In this document: in pieces, positions 35,493 to 44,141 of the stretch
Position numbering within the stretch: position 1 is the stretch's first letter
Layout of the letters: every line of letters begins with the position of its first letter
From: Brevibacillus fluminis
GTDB lineage: Bacteria > Bacillota > Bacilli > Brevibacillales > Brevibacillaceae
Direction: 5' to 3'
Assembly (NCBI RefSeq): GCF_003710825.1
Contig: NZ_RHHQ01000012.1
Span: 434,001 to 498,000 of the forward strand
DNA: 64,000 bases
Made by a program: the position numbers and the translations under genes
Notes under the pieces: generated by a model
Told to the model about the DNA's origin: nothing
Seen by the model: the letters and a program-made list of their open reading frames with translations, nothing else
The model's database searches: none

Positions 35493-36134
35493 TTAGAGCT
35501 TCTTCAATTGATCGATGATCTCCTGGGGCTCCATCCGATTCATGAAGTCCGGAGTGACGTGCGCGCAACGGATGATCCCTTCTTTATCGATAATAAACGT
35601 CGCCGTAACCGGCAAAATCCAGCGATTGGTTTTGTTGACCGCGGTGAGATCTAAACCGAAATTTGTGAAGGCGTCCTGTAGATAATCGGGTAATTCATAC
35701 AGGATTCGGTAGCTTTCAGCGACATGGCCGTTCAAATCGCTAAGAACCTGGAAAGTCAGCTCCTCCTTCTCCTTATGTGATAGTGAATTATCGGGGCTTT
35801 GCAGAGAAACGGCAATCAGTTGGCCACCAAGCTTCTCAATATCCGGTAGCAATTGTTGATAAGCCCGGAGCTGGATATTGCAGAACGGGCACCAGCTGCC
35901 TCGGTAAAAGGACAGAACAACCGGCCCTTTCTCGAGTTCGTCATGTAGATTCACTTGCTCACCGAGCGGATTGGCCAGTGTAAAATTTGGAGCCATGTCT
36001 CCTTCCTTTAAACCGAAAACAATACCGGACTCCTGTAGCTCCTTTATTTGCCGAAAAACCTGCAATCGTACCTCTTCAGGTGCTTTGTTGATAAAAACTT
36101 CCTTCGCTTGATCCAATATTTCTTTCATCGCCAT
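35493..36134 (-). CDS. Peroxiredoxin-like (AhpC/TSA, PRX-like) protein
   Basis: A 213-residue thioredoxin-fold protein with SFYRGSWCPFCNIQL, so Cys82 and Cys85 form a CPFC site, more like thioredoxin-type PRX-like proteins than standard 2-Cys peroxiredoxins. The first 40 residues are a helical extension. Start ATG behind AAAGGAG. It is 76 bases after the nitroreductase and before the ECF41 gene, probably one stress-response unit handling peroxides or disulfides. Confidence 0.75.
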   Translation of the reverse strand: MAMKEILDQAKEVFINKAPEEVRLQVFRQIKELQESGIVFGLKEGDMAPNFTLANPLGEQVNLHDELEKGPVVLSFYRGSWCPFCNIQLRAYQQLLPDIEKLGGQLIAVSLQSPDNSLSHKEKEELTFQVLSDLNGHVAESYRILYELPDYLQDAFTNFGLDLTAVNKTNRWILPVTATFIIDKEGIIRCAHVTPDFMNRMEPQEIIDQLKKL

Positions 36135-36210
36135 TTTGTAACACTCCTTTTACATAAATGAAATGAGTTGGAGTAACGAATTATGTTCTCTGATACGCTG
36201 AACGATCCGT

Positions 36211-36876
36211 TTATCGCCATTCAAGAATCTCTTCGAGATTTTGCCTAGCTTTTGGACGTACGGGATCCTCTTGCCGATATCCGAAAGCGACCATGCAGGC
36301 TACACCGAAATCGTTGGCGTTCATGATCCCCTCATTTTGTAAAATAGAGGTCACCTGCTTTCTATCAAAACCTTCGATTGGACAGGAATCAATGCCGATT
36401 TGAGCTGCGGCTGTCATCATGTTCCCCAATGCGATATAGGTTTGTTTGCTCGCCCATTCAAATAGGAGACGGTCGTTATCTTCCAGTTCGGTCTCGATGA
36501 AGGCTTTATAGAATCCGGAAACACGCTCCACTACTTCATCAGGCATATGATGAATGTCTTTCATCATTTTGATCACATGAGCCGAATCATGCCTCAAGTC
36601 TTGTCTGGCCAATATAACGACAAAATGGCTGGCAGTAGGCAGTTGTCCCTGGGCACCTCCCGTAACAGGAATTAATTTTTCGCGAAGCGCTGCATCCTGG
36701 ATCACGACAAATTTCCAAGGCTCGAGACCAACCGAACTTGGCGACAATCTTCCTGTCTCCAAAATAAAGTGAAAATCTTCATCCGAAATCTTTTTGCTGG
36801 TGTCAAATGCCCTACAAGCATGTCTGAACTGGTACGCATGTAAAATTTCTTGTTTCTTACTCTCCGTTCTTATCAT
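36211..36876 (-). CDS. NAD(P)H-dependent nitroreductase-family oxidoreductase
   Basis: A 221-residue FMN flavoprotein: FRHACRAFDTSKKISDEDF, RLSPSSVGLEPWKFVVIQD and ALGNMMTAAAQIGIDSCPIEGFD match the YfkO/NfnB type. RBS AAGGAAGG. A TGTCACA-N13-CGTC sequence 48 to 71 bases upstream resembles an ECF41 promoter, so it is probably the first target of the sigma factor two genes downstream. Confidence 0.8.
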   Translation of the reverse strand: MIRTESKKQEILHAYQFRHACRAFDTSKKISDEDFHFILETGRLSPSSVGLEPWKFVVIQDAALREKLIPVTGGAQGQLPTASHFVVILARQDLRHDSAHVIKMMKDIHHMPDEVVERVSGFYKAFIETELEDNDRLLFEWASKQTYIALGNMMTAAAQIGIDSCPIEGFDRKQVTSILQNEGIMNANDFGVACMVAFGYRQEDPVRPKARQNLEEILEWR

Positions 36877-36923
36877 GTGGAATCAACCTTCCTTTGTTGT
36901 TTTTTACGTTTTGCACATATAAC

Positions 36924-36947
36924 GACGCAAGGCTCCGGTTTGTGACA
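36924..36947 (-). promoter_or_regulatory. ECF41-type promoter before the nitroreductase
   Basis: On the minus strand TGTCACA is followed after 13 bases by CGTCG, the -35 and -10 signatures described for ECF41 sigma factors. The start site would fall near 36915, about 40 bases before the ATG. Confidence 0.55.
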
Positions 36948-37110
36948 TCGGAAACGAACGAATAAGAAAAACAGCCCTGCCATTCCTTTTCGTTATGGAT
37001 TTCAATGAAGAATCGATATTTTTCAATCAGGCTAATCTGCTCTACACTTTGCATATGGCAGAAGGACTGCAAAACAATCGATTATGTCAGAAGCAACAGA
37101 GGTATTCACA

Positions 37111-38193
37111 ATGCTTATACGTGTAGGTAAGGCACTTCTCATCGCGGTGGTCGGCGGGACAATTTGCTCGCTCGTTCACTCGCCGCTTCCCTGGCTGTTA
37201 GGGCCTTTGATTATGAGTGTGGTCTGCAAGTTTTTTGGAATGAAAGAAGTTTCGGTGCCGGCATGGTTTCGCAAAGTTGGTCTGATCGTCGTCGGCGTCA
37301 CGCTTGGCATGCGCATCACTCCGGAAATTTGGCAGACGATGGCAAACCATCTGGGACTGATGCTGATCGGTACCATTATTACGATATTGTTTGGCGTGCT
37401 GAATGCATGGATTGTTTACCGGTTTGAAAAGGTTGATGTGGTGACCGCCATTTTCAGTAACATCCCGGGGGGCTTGACGGAAATGGTCACGATCGGCCAA
37501 ACCATGGGAGGAAACCTGCAAATCATCTCGATGTTTCATTCGATCCGGGTGGTCATCATCGTTTGTTTTACGCCTTATTTCGTCCGTTTGCTGACCGCGT
37601 CTTCATCCGGAGTGTCAACTGGAATACAGGGAGGAGCGGTTGTGGGTGTCCTGACGACGCTCGGGCTGCTTTCCATCGGCGCCATCGGTGCGCTGTTGGT
37701 GTCAAAAGCCCGCGTTCCTGCGCCCTTTCTGCTAGGGTCCCTGCTGTTCGCAGCAGCGGCTTGCCTCGCGTTTTCTATCGGACAGGGAGGCGCAACACTT
37801 GCCAAGCCTGTCGTCAATTTCGCGCAAGCAGCCATCGGCTTGAGCATCGGGCTCGAATTCAGAAGGGATGATCTGGTGAAGCATCGCCGCTTCTTTTTTC
37901 TTGGGATGGCGCATTCGCTGTTACTATTCGTACTCAGCCTCACGCTGGCGTTTGTGCTTCCTTACGTGTCCGATATCGAGCTGATCGCGAGCGTGCTGGG
38001 GACAGCACCGGGTGGAATTGCGGAAATGAGCCTGACAGCGCTGATGACCGGCGCCGATCCGCTTTTGGTCACGGCGTTCCAGTTATTCCGCGTCTTGTTT
38101 ATCGTAACGGTCTTCTCATTTTTGATCCGGGCATTCGTCAAACGAATCGAAGCCAAGTCGCCGGGGACGATTGAAAAAACGTATCCTGCGTAA
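37111..38193 (+). CDS. AbrB-type (ammonia monooxygenase-like) membrane protein
   Basis: A 360-residue membrane protein with two homologous halves (each SPLPWLLGPLIMS-like start and SNIPGGLTEMVTIGQTMGG / GTAPGGIAEMSLTALMTG signature), the AbrB duplication family. About ten helices. ATG 37111 follows ACAGAGGT; ATG 37084 in frame has no site. Often found beside Tct transporters and organic-acid genes; a transport or sensor role is likely. It begins a run of plus-strand genes for organic-acid use. Confidence 0.7.
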   Translation: MLIRVGKALLIAVVGGTICSLVHSPLPWLLGPLIMSVVCKFFGMKEVSVPAWFRKVGLIVVGVTLGMRITPEIWQTMANHLGLMLIGTIITILFGVLNAWIVYRFEKVDVVTAIFSNIPGGLTEMVTIGQTMGGNLQIISMFHSIRVVIIVCFTPYFVRLLTASSSGVSTGIQGGAVVGVLTTLGLLSIGAIGALLVSKARVPAPFLLGSLLFAAAACLAFSIGQGGATLAKPVVNFAQAAIGLSIGLEFRRDDLVKHRRFFFLGMAHSLLLFVLSLTLAFVLPYVSDIELIASVLGTAPGGIAEMSLTALMTGADPLLVTAFQLFRVLFIVTVFSFLIRAFVKRIEAKSPGTIEKTYPA

Positions 38194-38233
38194 CACACAG
38201 TGCAATTCGAAAACAACAATCGGGGGAATATCA

Positions 38234-39307
38234 ATGGGAATGTATCAAATAGCAGTGATGGAAGGGGACGGCATCGGACCGGAGATCGTGAAGGAAACGG
38301 TGAAGGTGCTGCAAGCGGTCCAATCGCTCGCAGGCGACTTGCAGCTGGAGCTGCGCTGGCTGCCTGTAGGCTTGCAGGCATACGAAACGCACGGCTCGAC
38401 TCTCCCGGCCGAAACATTGGAAGGCTTGCGTCAATGCCATGCTGGCATACTCGGTCCAGTAACGACCCATGTGTATGACACGGAAGCGGACATGGTCAAT
38501 CCGAGCGGCATGCTGCGCAAGACGTTCGATCTGTACGCCAACATCCGACCGGCGAAAAGCTTTCCCGGCGTAACGAGCCGCTATGACAACGTCGACATGG
38601 TGATCGTGCGGGAAAATACAGAGGGGATGTATGCGGATCGCAATCTTTTTGCGGGGCAAGGCGAATTCATGCCTGACCCCGATACGGTGCTCTCGCTGCG
38701 GGTCGTGACCCGAAAAGCATCCGAGCGGCTGGCAAAAGTCGGGTTTGAACTGGCAAAAACGCGCCAGCAATCACTTGCGGTCGTCCATAAAAAGAATGTG
38801 CTGCGAAAAGGCTGCGGACTTTTTTATGATAGCTGCCTCGAGGTGGGCAAAGCCTATGAGGAGGTCGCGATTCGCGATTACCATGTCGATGCGTTCGCAC
38901 TCTATCTGGTTCAAAAGCCGGAAGCGTTCGATGTTGTCGTGACGACGAACATGTTCGGCGATATTCTCTCTGACCAGGCGGCAGGGTTGGTCGGAGGCTT
39001 GGGGCTCGCACCCGGCTTGAATCTGGGTGATCAGTTCATGATCGCCCAAGCCACACACGGCTCCGCACCGGAAATCGCCGGTAAAAATATCGCCAATCCG
39101 GTCGCTGAAATATTGTCCGCCGCTTTGATGCTGGAGTGGCTCGGTATCCGCAATCAGGACGCCAGCGCGGAGCGGGCAGCCGCGCTCATCCGTCGCGGAG
39201 TGGAGCGTACCCTGCGAGAAGGAAACAAAACGCAGGATATTCACGGCTCACTCACAACGTCGGAATACGGCGATGCGCTGGTGCAAGCGATCGAGCAATT
39301 ACAATAG
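38234..39307 (+). CDS. Isocitrate/isopropylmalate/tartrate dehydrogenase-family enzyme
   Basis: A 357-residue beta-decarboxylating dehydrogenase: GDGIGPEIV start, substrate arginines in [28 protein letters not shown], catalytic Lys in [11 protein letters not shown], metal-binding [23 protein letters not shown] and [18 protein letters not shown] 38234 behind CGGGGGAATA. Lacking leuB neighbours and sitting before a tricarboxylate transporter, it probably acts on an imported hydroxy di- or tricarboxylate (tartrate, D-malate or similar) rather than leucine synthesis. A terminator ends the unit. Confidence 0.75.
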   Translation: MGMYQIAVMEGDGIGPEIVKETVKVLQAVQSLAGDLQLELRWLPVGLQAYETHGSTLPAETLEGLRQCHAGILGPVTTHVYDTEADMVNPSGMLRKTFDLYANIRPAKSFPGVTSRYDNVDMVIVRENTEGMYADRNLFAGQGEFMPDPDTVLSLRVVTRKASERLAKVGFELAKTRQQSLAVVHKKNVLRKGCGLFYDSCLEVGKAYEEVAIRDYHVDAFALYLVQKPEAFDVVVTTNMFGDILSDQAAGLVGGLGLAPGLNLGDQFMIAQATHGSAPEIAGKNIANPVAEILSAALMLEWLGIRNQDASAERAAALIRRGVERTLREGNKTQDIHGSLTTSEYGDALVQAIEQLQ

Positions 39308-39321
39308 CCCCTATAGGACAC

Positions 39322-39354
39322 AAAAGCGCCTATGCTTTTTCTGTAGGCGCTTTT
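39322..39354 (+). terminator. Rho-independent terminator
   Basis: AAAAGCGCCTA pairs with TAGGCGCTTTT across an eleven-base loop. Confidence 0.8.
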
Positions 39355-39392
39355 CGGCGTGAAAAAAATGAAAAATATCGGAGTAATAGCGT

Positions 39393-39444
39393 TTATTCGA
39401 ATTATTTGAATAATATTTGTCGATCAAAAATCCAATGCTATGAT
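39393..39444 (+). promoter_or_regulatory. Promoter and activator dyad of the tct operon
   Basis: TTGTCG (39417) and TATGAT (39439) with 16-base spacing form the promoter. The dyad TTATTC-N9-GAATAA (39393-39413) ends three bases before the -35 box, the place where a response regulator would touch RNA polymerase; the CitT-like regulator at 43388 is the natural candidate. Confidence 0.5.
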
Positions 39445-39492
39445 GTCCCTAGTTGTAATCGCTATCATTTTTCATTCCAAGGGGGCAAACAA

Positions 39493-40551
39493 ATGAAGAT
39501 GAAATCTACGAAACACAAATGGGTGACATTGGTATTGTCCGGGTTGATGGCTGTGGGCTTGACCGCCTGTGGAGGAGGCGGGAATGCTTCCGCACCGGCA
39601 TCATCGTCTGAGAAACCACAGGAGCAGGCAGCTTCCGCTTATCCGGAAAAACCGATCTCGATCATCGCACCGTCGGGAGCTGGTGGTGGTCTGGATAAAA
39701 CAGCACGTTCGCTGACAAAGATTCTCCAGCAGACCAATCTGGTAACCAAAACCATGACGGTCGAAAACAAGCCGGGCGGCGGGCAATCGGTAGGACTGGC
39801 CGATTTCGTGACGCAGGATACGAAAAACTCCTACAAGCTATTGCTTCCGTCCACGCCGATCGTGATCAACCATTTGAAAAAAGACGGAAACAGTCCGTTC
39901 TCGCACAACGACATGACGCCGCTCGCACAGCTGACAAAGGATTACGGGGCTATCGTCGTACGGGCTGACTCCAAATACAAAGATTTGCAGTCGCTGTTTA
40001 ATGATTTGAAAGCGGATCCAAGCAAATTTACCATTGCCGGCGGTTCCGCTCCTGGCTCGCTCGACCATCTGACCATCATGATGCCAGCGGTTAAAGCGGG
40101 CATCGATCCGAAAAAAATCAAATATATTTCCTATGACGGCGGTGGTGAGGCGATCGCGGCACTGCTCGGAGGAAACGCCGATGTGCTGGCGACCGACGTA
40201 TCCGGCTCGGGTGAATTCGTAAAAGCAGGGAAAATCCGCGTGCTGGCCGTATCCTCGCCTGAACGTTTGACAGGATTGTTCCAAGAAACACCAACGTATA
40301 AAGAAGCGGGGTATGATACCGAATTGGTGAACTGGAGAGGCGTGTTCGGACCAAAAGACATGTCGTCTGATGCGATTGCCTTTTGGCAGGACAAATTGAA
40401 GGCACTCAGCCAAACGGATGAATGGAAGCAGGAGCTTGCCGCAAACAGCTGGGATGACGGCTACAAAAATGCGGACGATTTCAAAAAATATTTGGATGAG
40501 CAAGAGAAGATGTTTAAAGACATTTTGACACAGCTGGGCATGCAGAAATAG
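39493..40551 (+). CDS. tctC: Tripartite tricarboxylate transporter binding lipoprotein TctC
   Basis: A 352-residue lipoprotein (lipobox LTACG, Cys25-26 region) of the Bug/TctC family: YPEKPISIIAPSGAGGGLDKTARSL, VENKPGGGQSVG, and GGEAIAALLGGNADVLATDVS are signature segments. ATG 39493 follows AAGGGGGCA. First gene of tctCBA. It binds a carboxylate outside the cell and delivers it to TctAB. Confidence 0.9.
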   Translation: MKMKSTKHKWVTLVLSGLMAVGLTACGGGGNASAPASSSEKPQEQAASAYPEKPISIIAPSGAGGGLDKTARSLTKILQQTNLVTKTMTVENKPGGGQSVGLADFVTQDTKNSYKLLLPSTPIVINHLKKDGNSPFSHNDMTPLAQLTKDYGAIVVRADSKYKDLQSLFNDLKADPSKFTIAGGSAPGSLDHLTIMMPAVKAGIDPKKIKYISYDGGGEAIAALLGGNADVLATDVSGSGEFVKAGKIRVLAVSSPERLTGLFQETPTYKEAGYDTELVNWRGVFGPKDMSSDAIAFWQDKLKALSQTDEWKQELAANSWDDGYKNADDFKKYLDEQEKMFKDILTQLGMQK

Positions 40552-40589
40552 CTCACGTACAAAGGAGCGGGGATAGGGAGGAAACATCT

Positions 40590-41045
40590 GTGAGCAAAAC
40601 CTTTGATCGCTACGCGAGCTTGGCTTTTCTGGCAATCGGCATCCTGTTTGTCGTCGGCAGCCGATCCATTTCCGCAAGTGCCTATGGGAGCGAGGTCGGA
40701 CCGGACATTTTTCCACTGGGGCTGGGCAGCCTGCTCGTCTTGCTAAGCTTGCGTCTCTTTTATGAAACATTTCGCTATCGTAACGTGCAAAAAGAGAAGG
40801 GCACCTTGGACTACAAACGTTTTCTCATCATCCTAGTTGCAGCCATTTTTTACGCCCTGCTGCTGGAGGAAATCGGGTACATCATCAGCACCTTCCTGTT
40901 TCTGACGATCGGTTTCCAAACGATGCAAAAAGGGAAGTGGCTGTCCACTCTCTTGATTGCCGGTGCTTTTTCCATCGGGATTTATCTCATCTATGTCAAA
41001 CTTCTGGAAGGCAGCCTGCCGGGATTACCCGGCTGGCTCGGCTAA
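40590..41045 (+). CDS. tctB: Tripartite tricarboxylate transporter small subunit TctB
   Basis: A 151-residue protein with four membrane helices in TctB style, GTG start behind GGGAGG. Lies between tctC and tctA, 38 and 14 bases apart, completing the transporter. Confidence 0.85.
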   Translation: MSKTFDRYASLAFLAIGILFVVGSRSISASAYGSEVGPDIFPLGLGSLLVLLSLRLFYETFRYRNVQKEKGTLDYKRFLIILVAAIFYALLLEEIGYIISTFLFLTIGFQTMQKGKWLSTLLIAGAFSIGIYLIYVKLLEGSLPGLPGWLG

Positions 41046-41059
41046 GGAGGAGGTAGGAA

Positions 41060-42586
41060 ATGGACTCTTTTCATTATTTAATGAACGGGTTTGCCACGGC
41101 GCTGCAATGGCAAAATATCATCTTTGCCTTTGTTGGCGTGCTGATCGGAACAGTTGTCGGCGTCCTGCCAGGCATCGGGCCAATCAGCGGGGTCGCGCTG
41201 CTGATCCCTGTAACCGCTTCACTCACGAGTGGACTCCCGCCGGAAGCAGCGGCCACAAGCTCGATTATCCTGTTGGCCGGCGTGTATTACGGCGCGATGT
41301 ACGGGGGCTCGACCACGTCGATTTTGCTAAACACGCCGGGGGAATCCTCGTCGGTCGTCACCGTTTTGGACGGCTATCCGATGGCCAAGCAAGGAAGGGC
41401 TGGTTCAGCGCTGGCGATCGCGGCGATTGGGTCATTCGTTGCCGGTGTCGTCTCGCTCATCGGTCTGGTTTTCCTGGCGCAGCCATTGTCCGATGTCGCC
41501 TTAAAGCTCAGTCCGGCGGACGAGTTTTCCTTGATGATTCTAGGTTTGTGCGCATTGAGCGGATTGGCAGGCAAGTCGATCACCAAGGCGCTCATTATGA
41601 CCGCATTCGGTTTGCTCTTGGCCACGATCGGGATGGACAGCGTATCCGGTGTTGCGCGTTTTACGTTCGATTTTCCCCAGCTGTATTCGGGGCTGGAGTT
41701 TTTGACGATCGCCGTCGGGGTGTTTGCCCTCGGTGAAGTATGGAAAACCATTTTGGAAAAAGAGGGGAACGACGGAGAGATCGCCAAGATCACCCGCATT
41801 CTCCCGACAAAGCAAGACTTGAAGGACAGCGTCGGCCCGATTCTCCGCGGCTCACTGGTCGGCTTCTTTAAAGGGATCGTTCCAGGATCAGGCGCAACGC
41901 TGGCTTCCTTTTTGGCCTATTTGCTGGAGAAAAAAATTAGCAAAAATCCCGAGAAGTTCGGGAAAGGCGCGATCGAGGGCGTAGCCGCACCGGAATCTGC
42001 CAATAATGCTGCTTCCGGAGGCGCGATGATCCCGCTATTGACGCTCGGGATTCCGGGCACAGGGACGACCGCGGTTCTGATGGGGGCGCTGATCATGTAC
42101 AACGTTCAGCCAGGTCCGCTTCTATTTGAGGAGCATCCATCGATTGCGTGGGGGTTGATCGCCAGCATGTTCATCGGAAACGTCATGCTGCTCATTCTCA
42201 ACATGCCGCTCGTCCGCGTTTTTGCGAAACTGATCGAGACTCCGCCAAAGTACTTGATTCCGATGATTGTCGCCATTTCCTTTTTCGGCGTGTATGCCGT
42301 GCGCGTCTCTGTGTTTGATCTGCTTCTGTTGATCGGTTGCGGCGTAGTCGGCTATTTCCTGAACAAAAATGATTTCCCGCTTGCACCGCTCGTACTTGGC
42401 TTGGTTCTCGGGCCGATGATTGAAAACAACATGCGCAGGGCGTTGACAACCTCAAATGGCGATTTTATGATTTTCTTGCAAAAGCCAGTGTCGTTGGTTT
42501 TCCTCGTGATTGCCGTGCTGTGGATTACGATTCCGCTCTTGATGAAGCTGAGAGGGAAGAAAGTGATCGTAAACGTGGAAGGATAG
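41060..42586 (+). CDS. tctA: Tripartite tricarboxylate transporter large subunit TctA
   Basis: A 508-residue protein with about eleven helices. GVLPGIGPISGVALLIP near the N-terminus, YGGSTTSILLNTPGE, and PLLTLGIPGTGTTAVLMGALIMY are the family's conserved pore motifs. Start behind AAGGAGGAGG. Last transport gene of the tctCBA set. Confidence 0.9.
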   Translation: MDSFHYLMNGFATALQWQNIIFAFVGVLIGTVVGVLPGIGPISGVALLIPVTASLTSGLPPEAAATSSIILLAGVYYGAMYGGSTTSILLNTPGESSSVVTVLDGYPMAKQGRAGSALAIAAIGSFVAGVVSLIGLVFLAQPLSDVALKLSPADEFSLMILGLCALSGLAGKSITKALIMTAFGLLLATIGMDSVSGVARFTFDFPQLYSGLEFLTIAVGVFALGEVWKTILEKEGNDGEIAKITRILPTKQDLKDSVGPILRGSLVGFFKGIVPGSGATLASFLAYLLEKKISKNPEKFGKGAIEGVAAPESANNAASGGAMIPLLTLGIPGTGTTAVLMGALIMYNVQPGPLLFEEHPSIAWGLIASMFIGNVMLLILNMPLVRVFAKLIETPPKYLIPMIVAISFFGVYAVRVSVFDLLLLIGCGVVGYFLNKNDFPLAPLVLGLVLGPMIENNMRRALTTSNGDFMIFLQKPVSLVFLVIAVLWITIPLLMKLRGKKVIVNVEG

Positions 42587-42605
42587 CGAAAAGAGGGGGA
42601 TGCAG

Positions 42606-43391
42606 ATGAATGGCGATGTAAAAAAGACGGTAAAGGAGCAGTTTGGCCAGCATGCCGAGAAGTATGTGGTCAGTGAGACACATGCCAAAGCGGATGATTT
42701 GCAAGAGCTGGTAACGTGGCTAGATCCTAGACCGAATTGGCGATTTCTCGATATCGCCACGGGCGGAGGGCATGTCACGAAGGCGGTTTCGCCCCATGTT
42801 GCACTGGTATTTGCCACCGACCTGACCCGACCGATGCTTGCGGCGGCCAAACGGCATTTGGATGCGCATTGCGAGAACGTGCATTATCTGGTCGCTGATG
42901 CCGAAGATCTGCCTTTTTTGGATGAATCCTTCGATGCGGTGGCAAGCCGAATCGCGCCGCATCATTTCCCCAATCCGGAGGCGTTCGTACGCGAAGTGAA
43001 TCGGGTGCTGAAGCCTGGCGGGAAGTTTTTGCTGATTGATAACATCGCACCTGAAGATGAAGCGCTTGATCGATTCGTCAATACGCTTGAGAAGCTGAGG
43101 GACAAAAGTCACGTGAGAAGCTACTCGATTCGCGAATGGCGCGCATGGATCGAATCGACATCACTAGAGGAGCAGCGATCTGCCACCCGGAAAAAAACGT
43201 TCACGTATGCAACGTGGGTAAGGCGCACTACCGAATCGGAAGAAGAGGTGCGGCGTGTAACGGACCATGTCACAGGGGCTGACGAAGCAGTACGGGCATA
43301 CTTCGCCGTGAAGCAGGAAGGCGATGAGATCGTCTCACTGGCTGTAGATGAATGGATGGCACTATTTGAAAAGAAGGCAGCGATTCGCTAG
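42606..43391 (+). CDS. Class I SAM-dependent methyltransferase
   Basis: A 261-residue UbiE/Methyltransf_11 type enzyme: motif I FLDIATGGGHVTKAV, D-containing ATDLTRPML, AEDLPFLDESFDAVASR and VLKPGGKFLLID. ATG 42606 is preferred over 42600 because GAGGGGG abuts the latter. It follows tctA by 19 bases and may be cotranscribed; its stop overlaps the convergent response-regulator stop by a shared CTAG. Substrate unknown. Confidence 0.75.
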   Translation: MNGDVKKTVKEQFGQHAEKYVVSETHAKADDLQELVTWLDPRPNWRFLDIATGGGHVTKAVSPHVALVFATDLTRPMLAAAKRHLDAHCENVHYLVADAEDLPFLDESFDAVASRIAPHHFPNPEAFVREVNRVLKPGGKFLLIDNIAPEDEALDRFVNTLEKLRDKSHVRSYSIREWRAWIESTSLEEQRSATRKKTFTYATWVRRTTESEEEVRRVTDHVTGADEAVRAYFAVKQEGDEIVSLAVDEWMALFEKKAAIR

Positions 43392-44119
43392 CCTTCTTTT
43401 TTCGTTTGCAGAGATTTGTATTTACGTTCGGGGCGACCGACGGTACCGTAGACGGTCTCCACTTCTAGCTCGTCGATCGAGGCCAAAAATTCCAAATATC
43501 TGCGGACCGTGGAATGGCTCATCCCGATGAGCGTCGCCAGCTCGTCCGCGTTTACGCTATTTGTCGTCGCGCGCATTTTTTCGCGAATCAGCTTCAACGT
43601 GTGCCGATCGATTCCTTTTGGGTATTGCACAGCTGCTTCCGCCGATTTCGGCGATGCCGCATGATGGTGGGCAGAGGTGAAAAGCAAATCGATATCCGTC
43701 TGGTTCATGAACGGATTGTGCTCAAGGTGGCGCCTTGTCTGAAGGTAGTGATCAAGCGTGGAGAAAAACTTGTCCACGAGAATCGGCTTGATCATGTAGC
43801 TGAAGGCACCACCTCGAATCGCCTCCCCGACGGTGGCGACATCATTCGCCGCGGTGATCAGGATGACATCGATTCCGCGAAAGCTCTTCCGGACCTCCCG
43901 CAGCAGATCGATCCCGTTCATATCGGGCAAGAACACGTCCAGCAAAATAAGGTCCGGCGTGAACACGTTCAGCAATTGTAAGGCATGTTTTCCCGTGGCT
44001 GCCGTTGCGACCACCTCGAAGCGGTCCAGCTTGGCGGTAAACTGCTCATAGATTTTGGCAGCGATCTCGTCATCTTCTACAATCATGATGCGAATAGGTT
44101 TTTCTGACAAACGAAGCAC
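43388..44119 (-). CDS. CitT/DcuR-like response regulator
   Basis: A 243-residue regulator: receiver domain with the phosphate-accepting Asp in LILLDVFLPDMNG and a Thr and Lys in LITAAND and YMIKPI, then a winged-helix of the CitT type (TLIGMSHSTVRRYLEFL). Starts GTG 44119 (or an in-frame TTG nearby). It follows the sensor by 22 bases and likely activates tctCBA in response to carboxylates. Confidence 0.8.
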   Translation of the reverse strand: MLRLSEKPIRIMIVEDDEIAAKIYEQFTAKLDRFEVVATAATGKHALQLLNVFTPDLILLDVFLPDMNGIDLLREVRKSFRGIDVILITAANDVATVGEAIRGGAFSYMIKPILVDKFFSTLDHYLQTRRHLEHNPFMNQTDIDLLFTSAHHHAASPKSAEAAVQYPKGIDRHTLKLIREKMRATTNSVNADELATLIGMSHSTVRRYLEFLASIDELEVETVYGTVGRPERKYKSLQTKKEG

Positions 44120-44141
44120 CCCCGGTAGCAGTATCTTCTCT

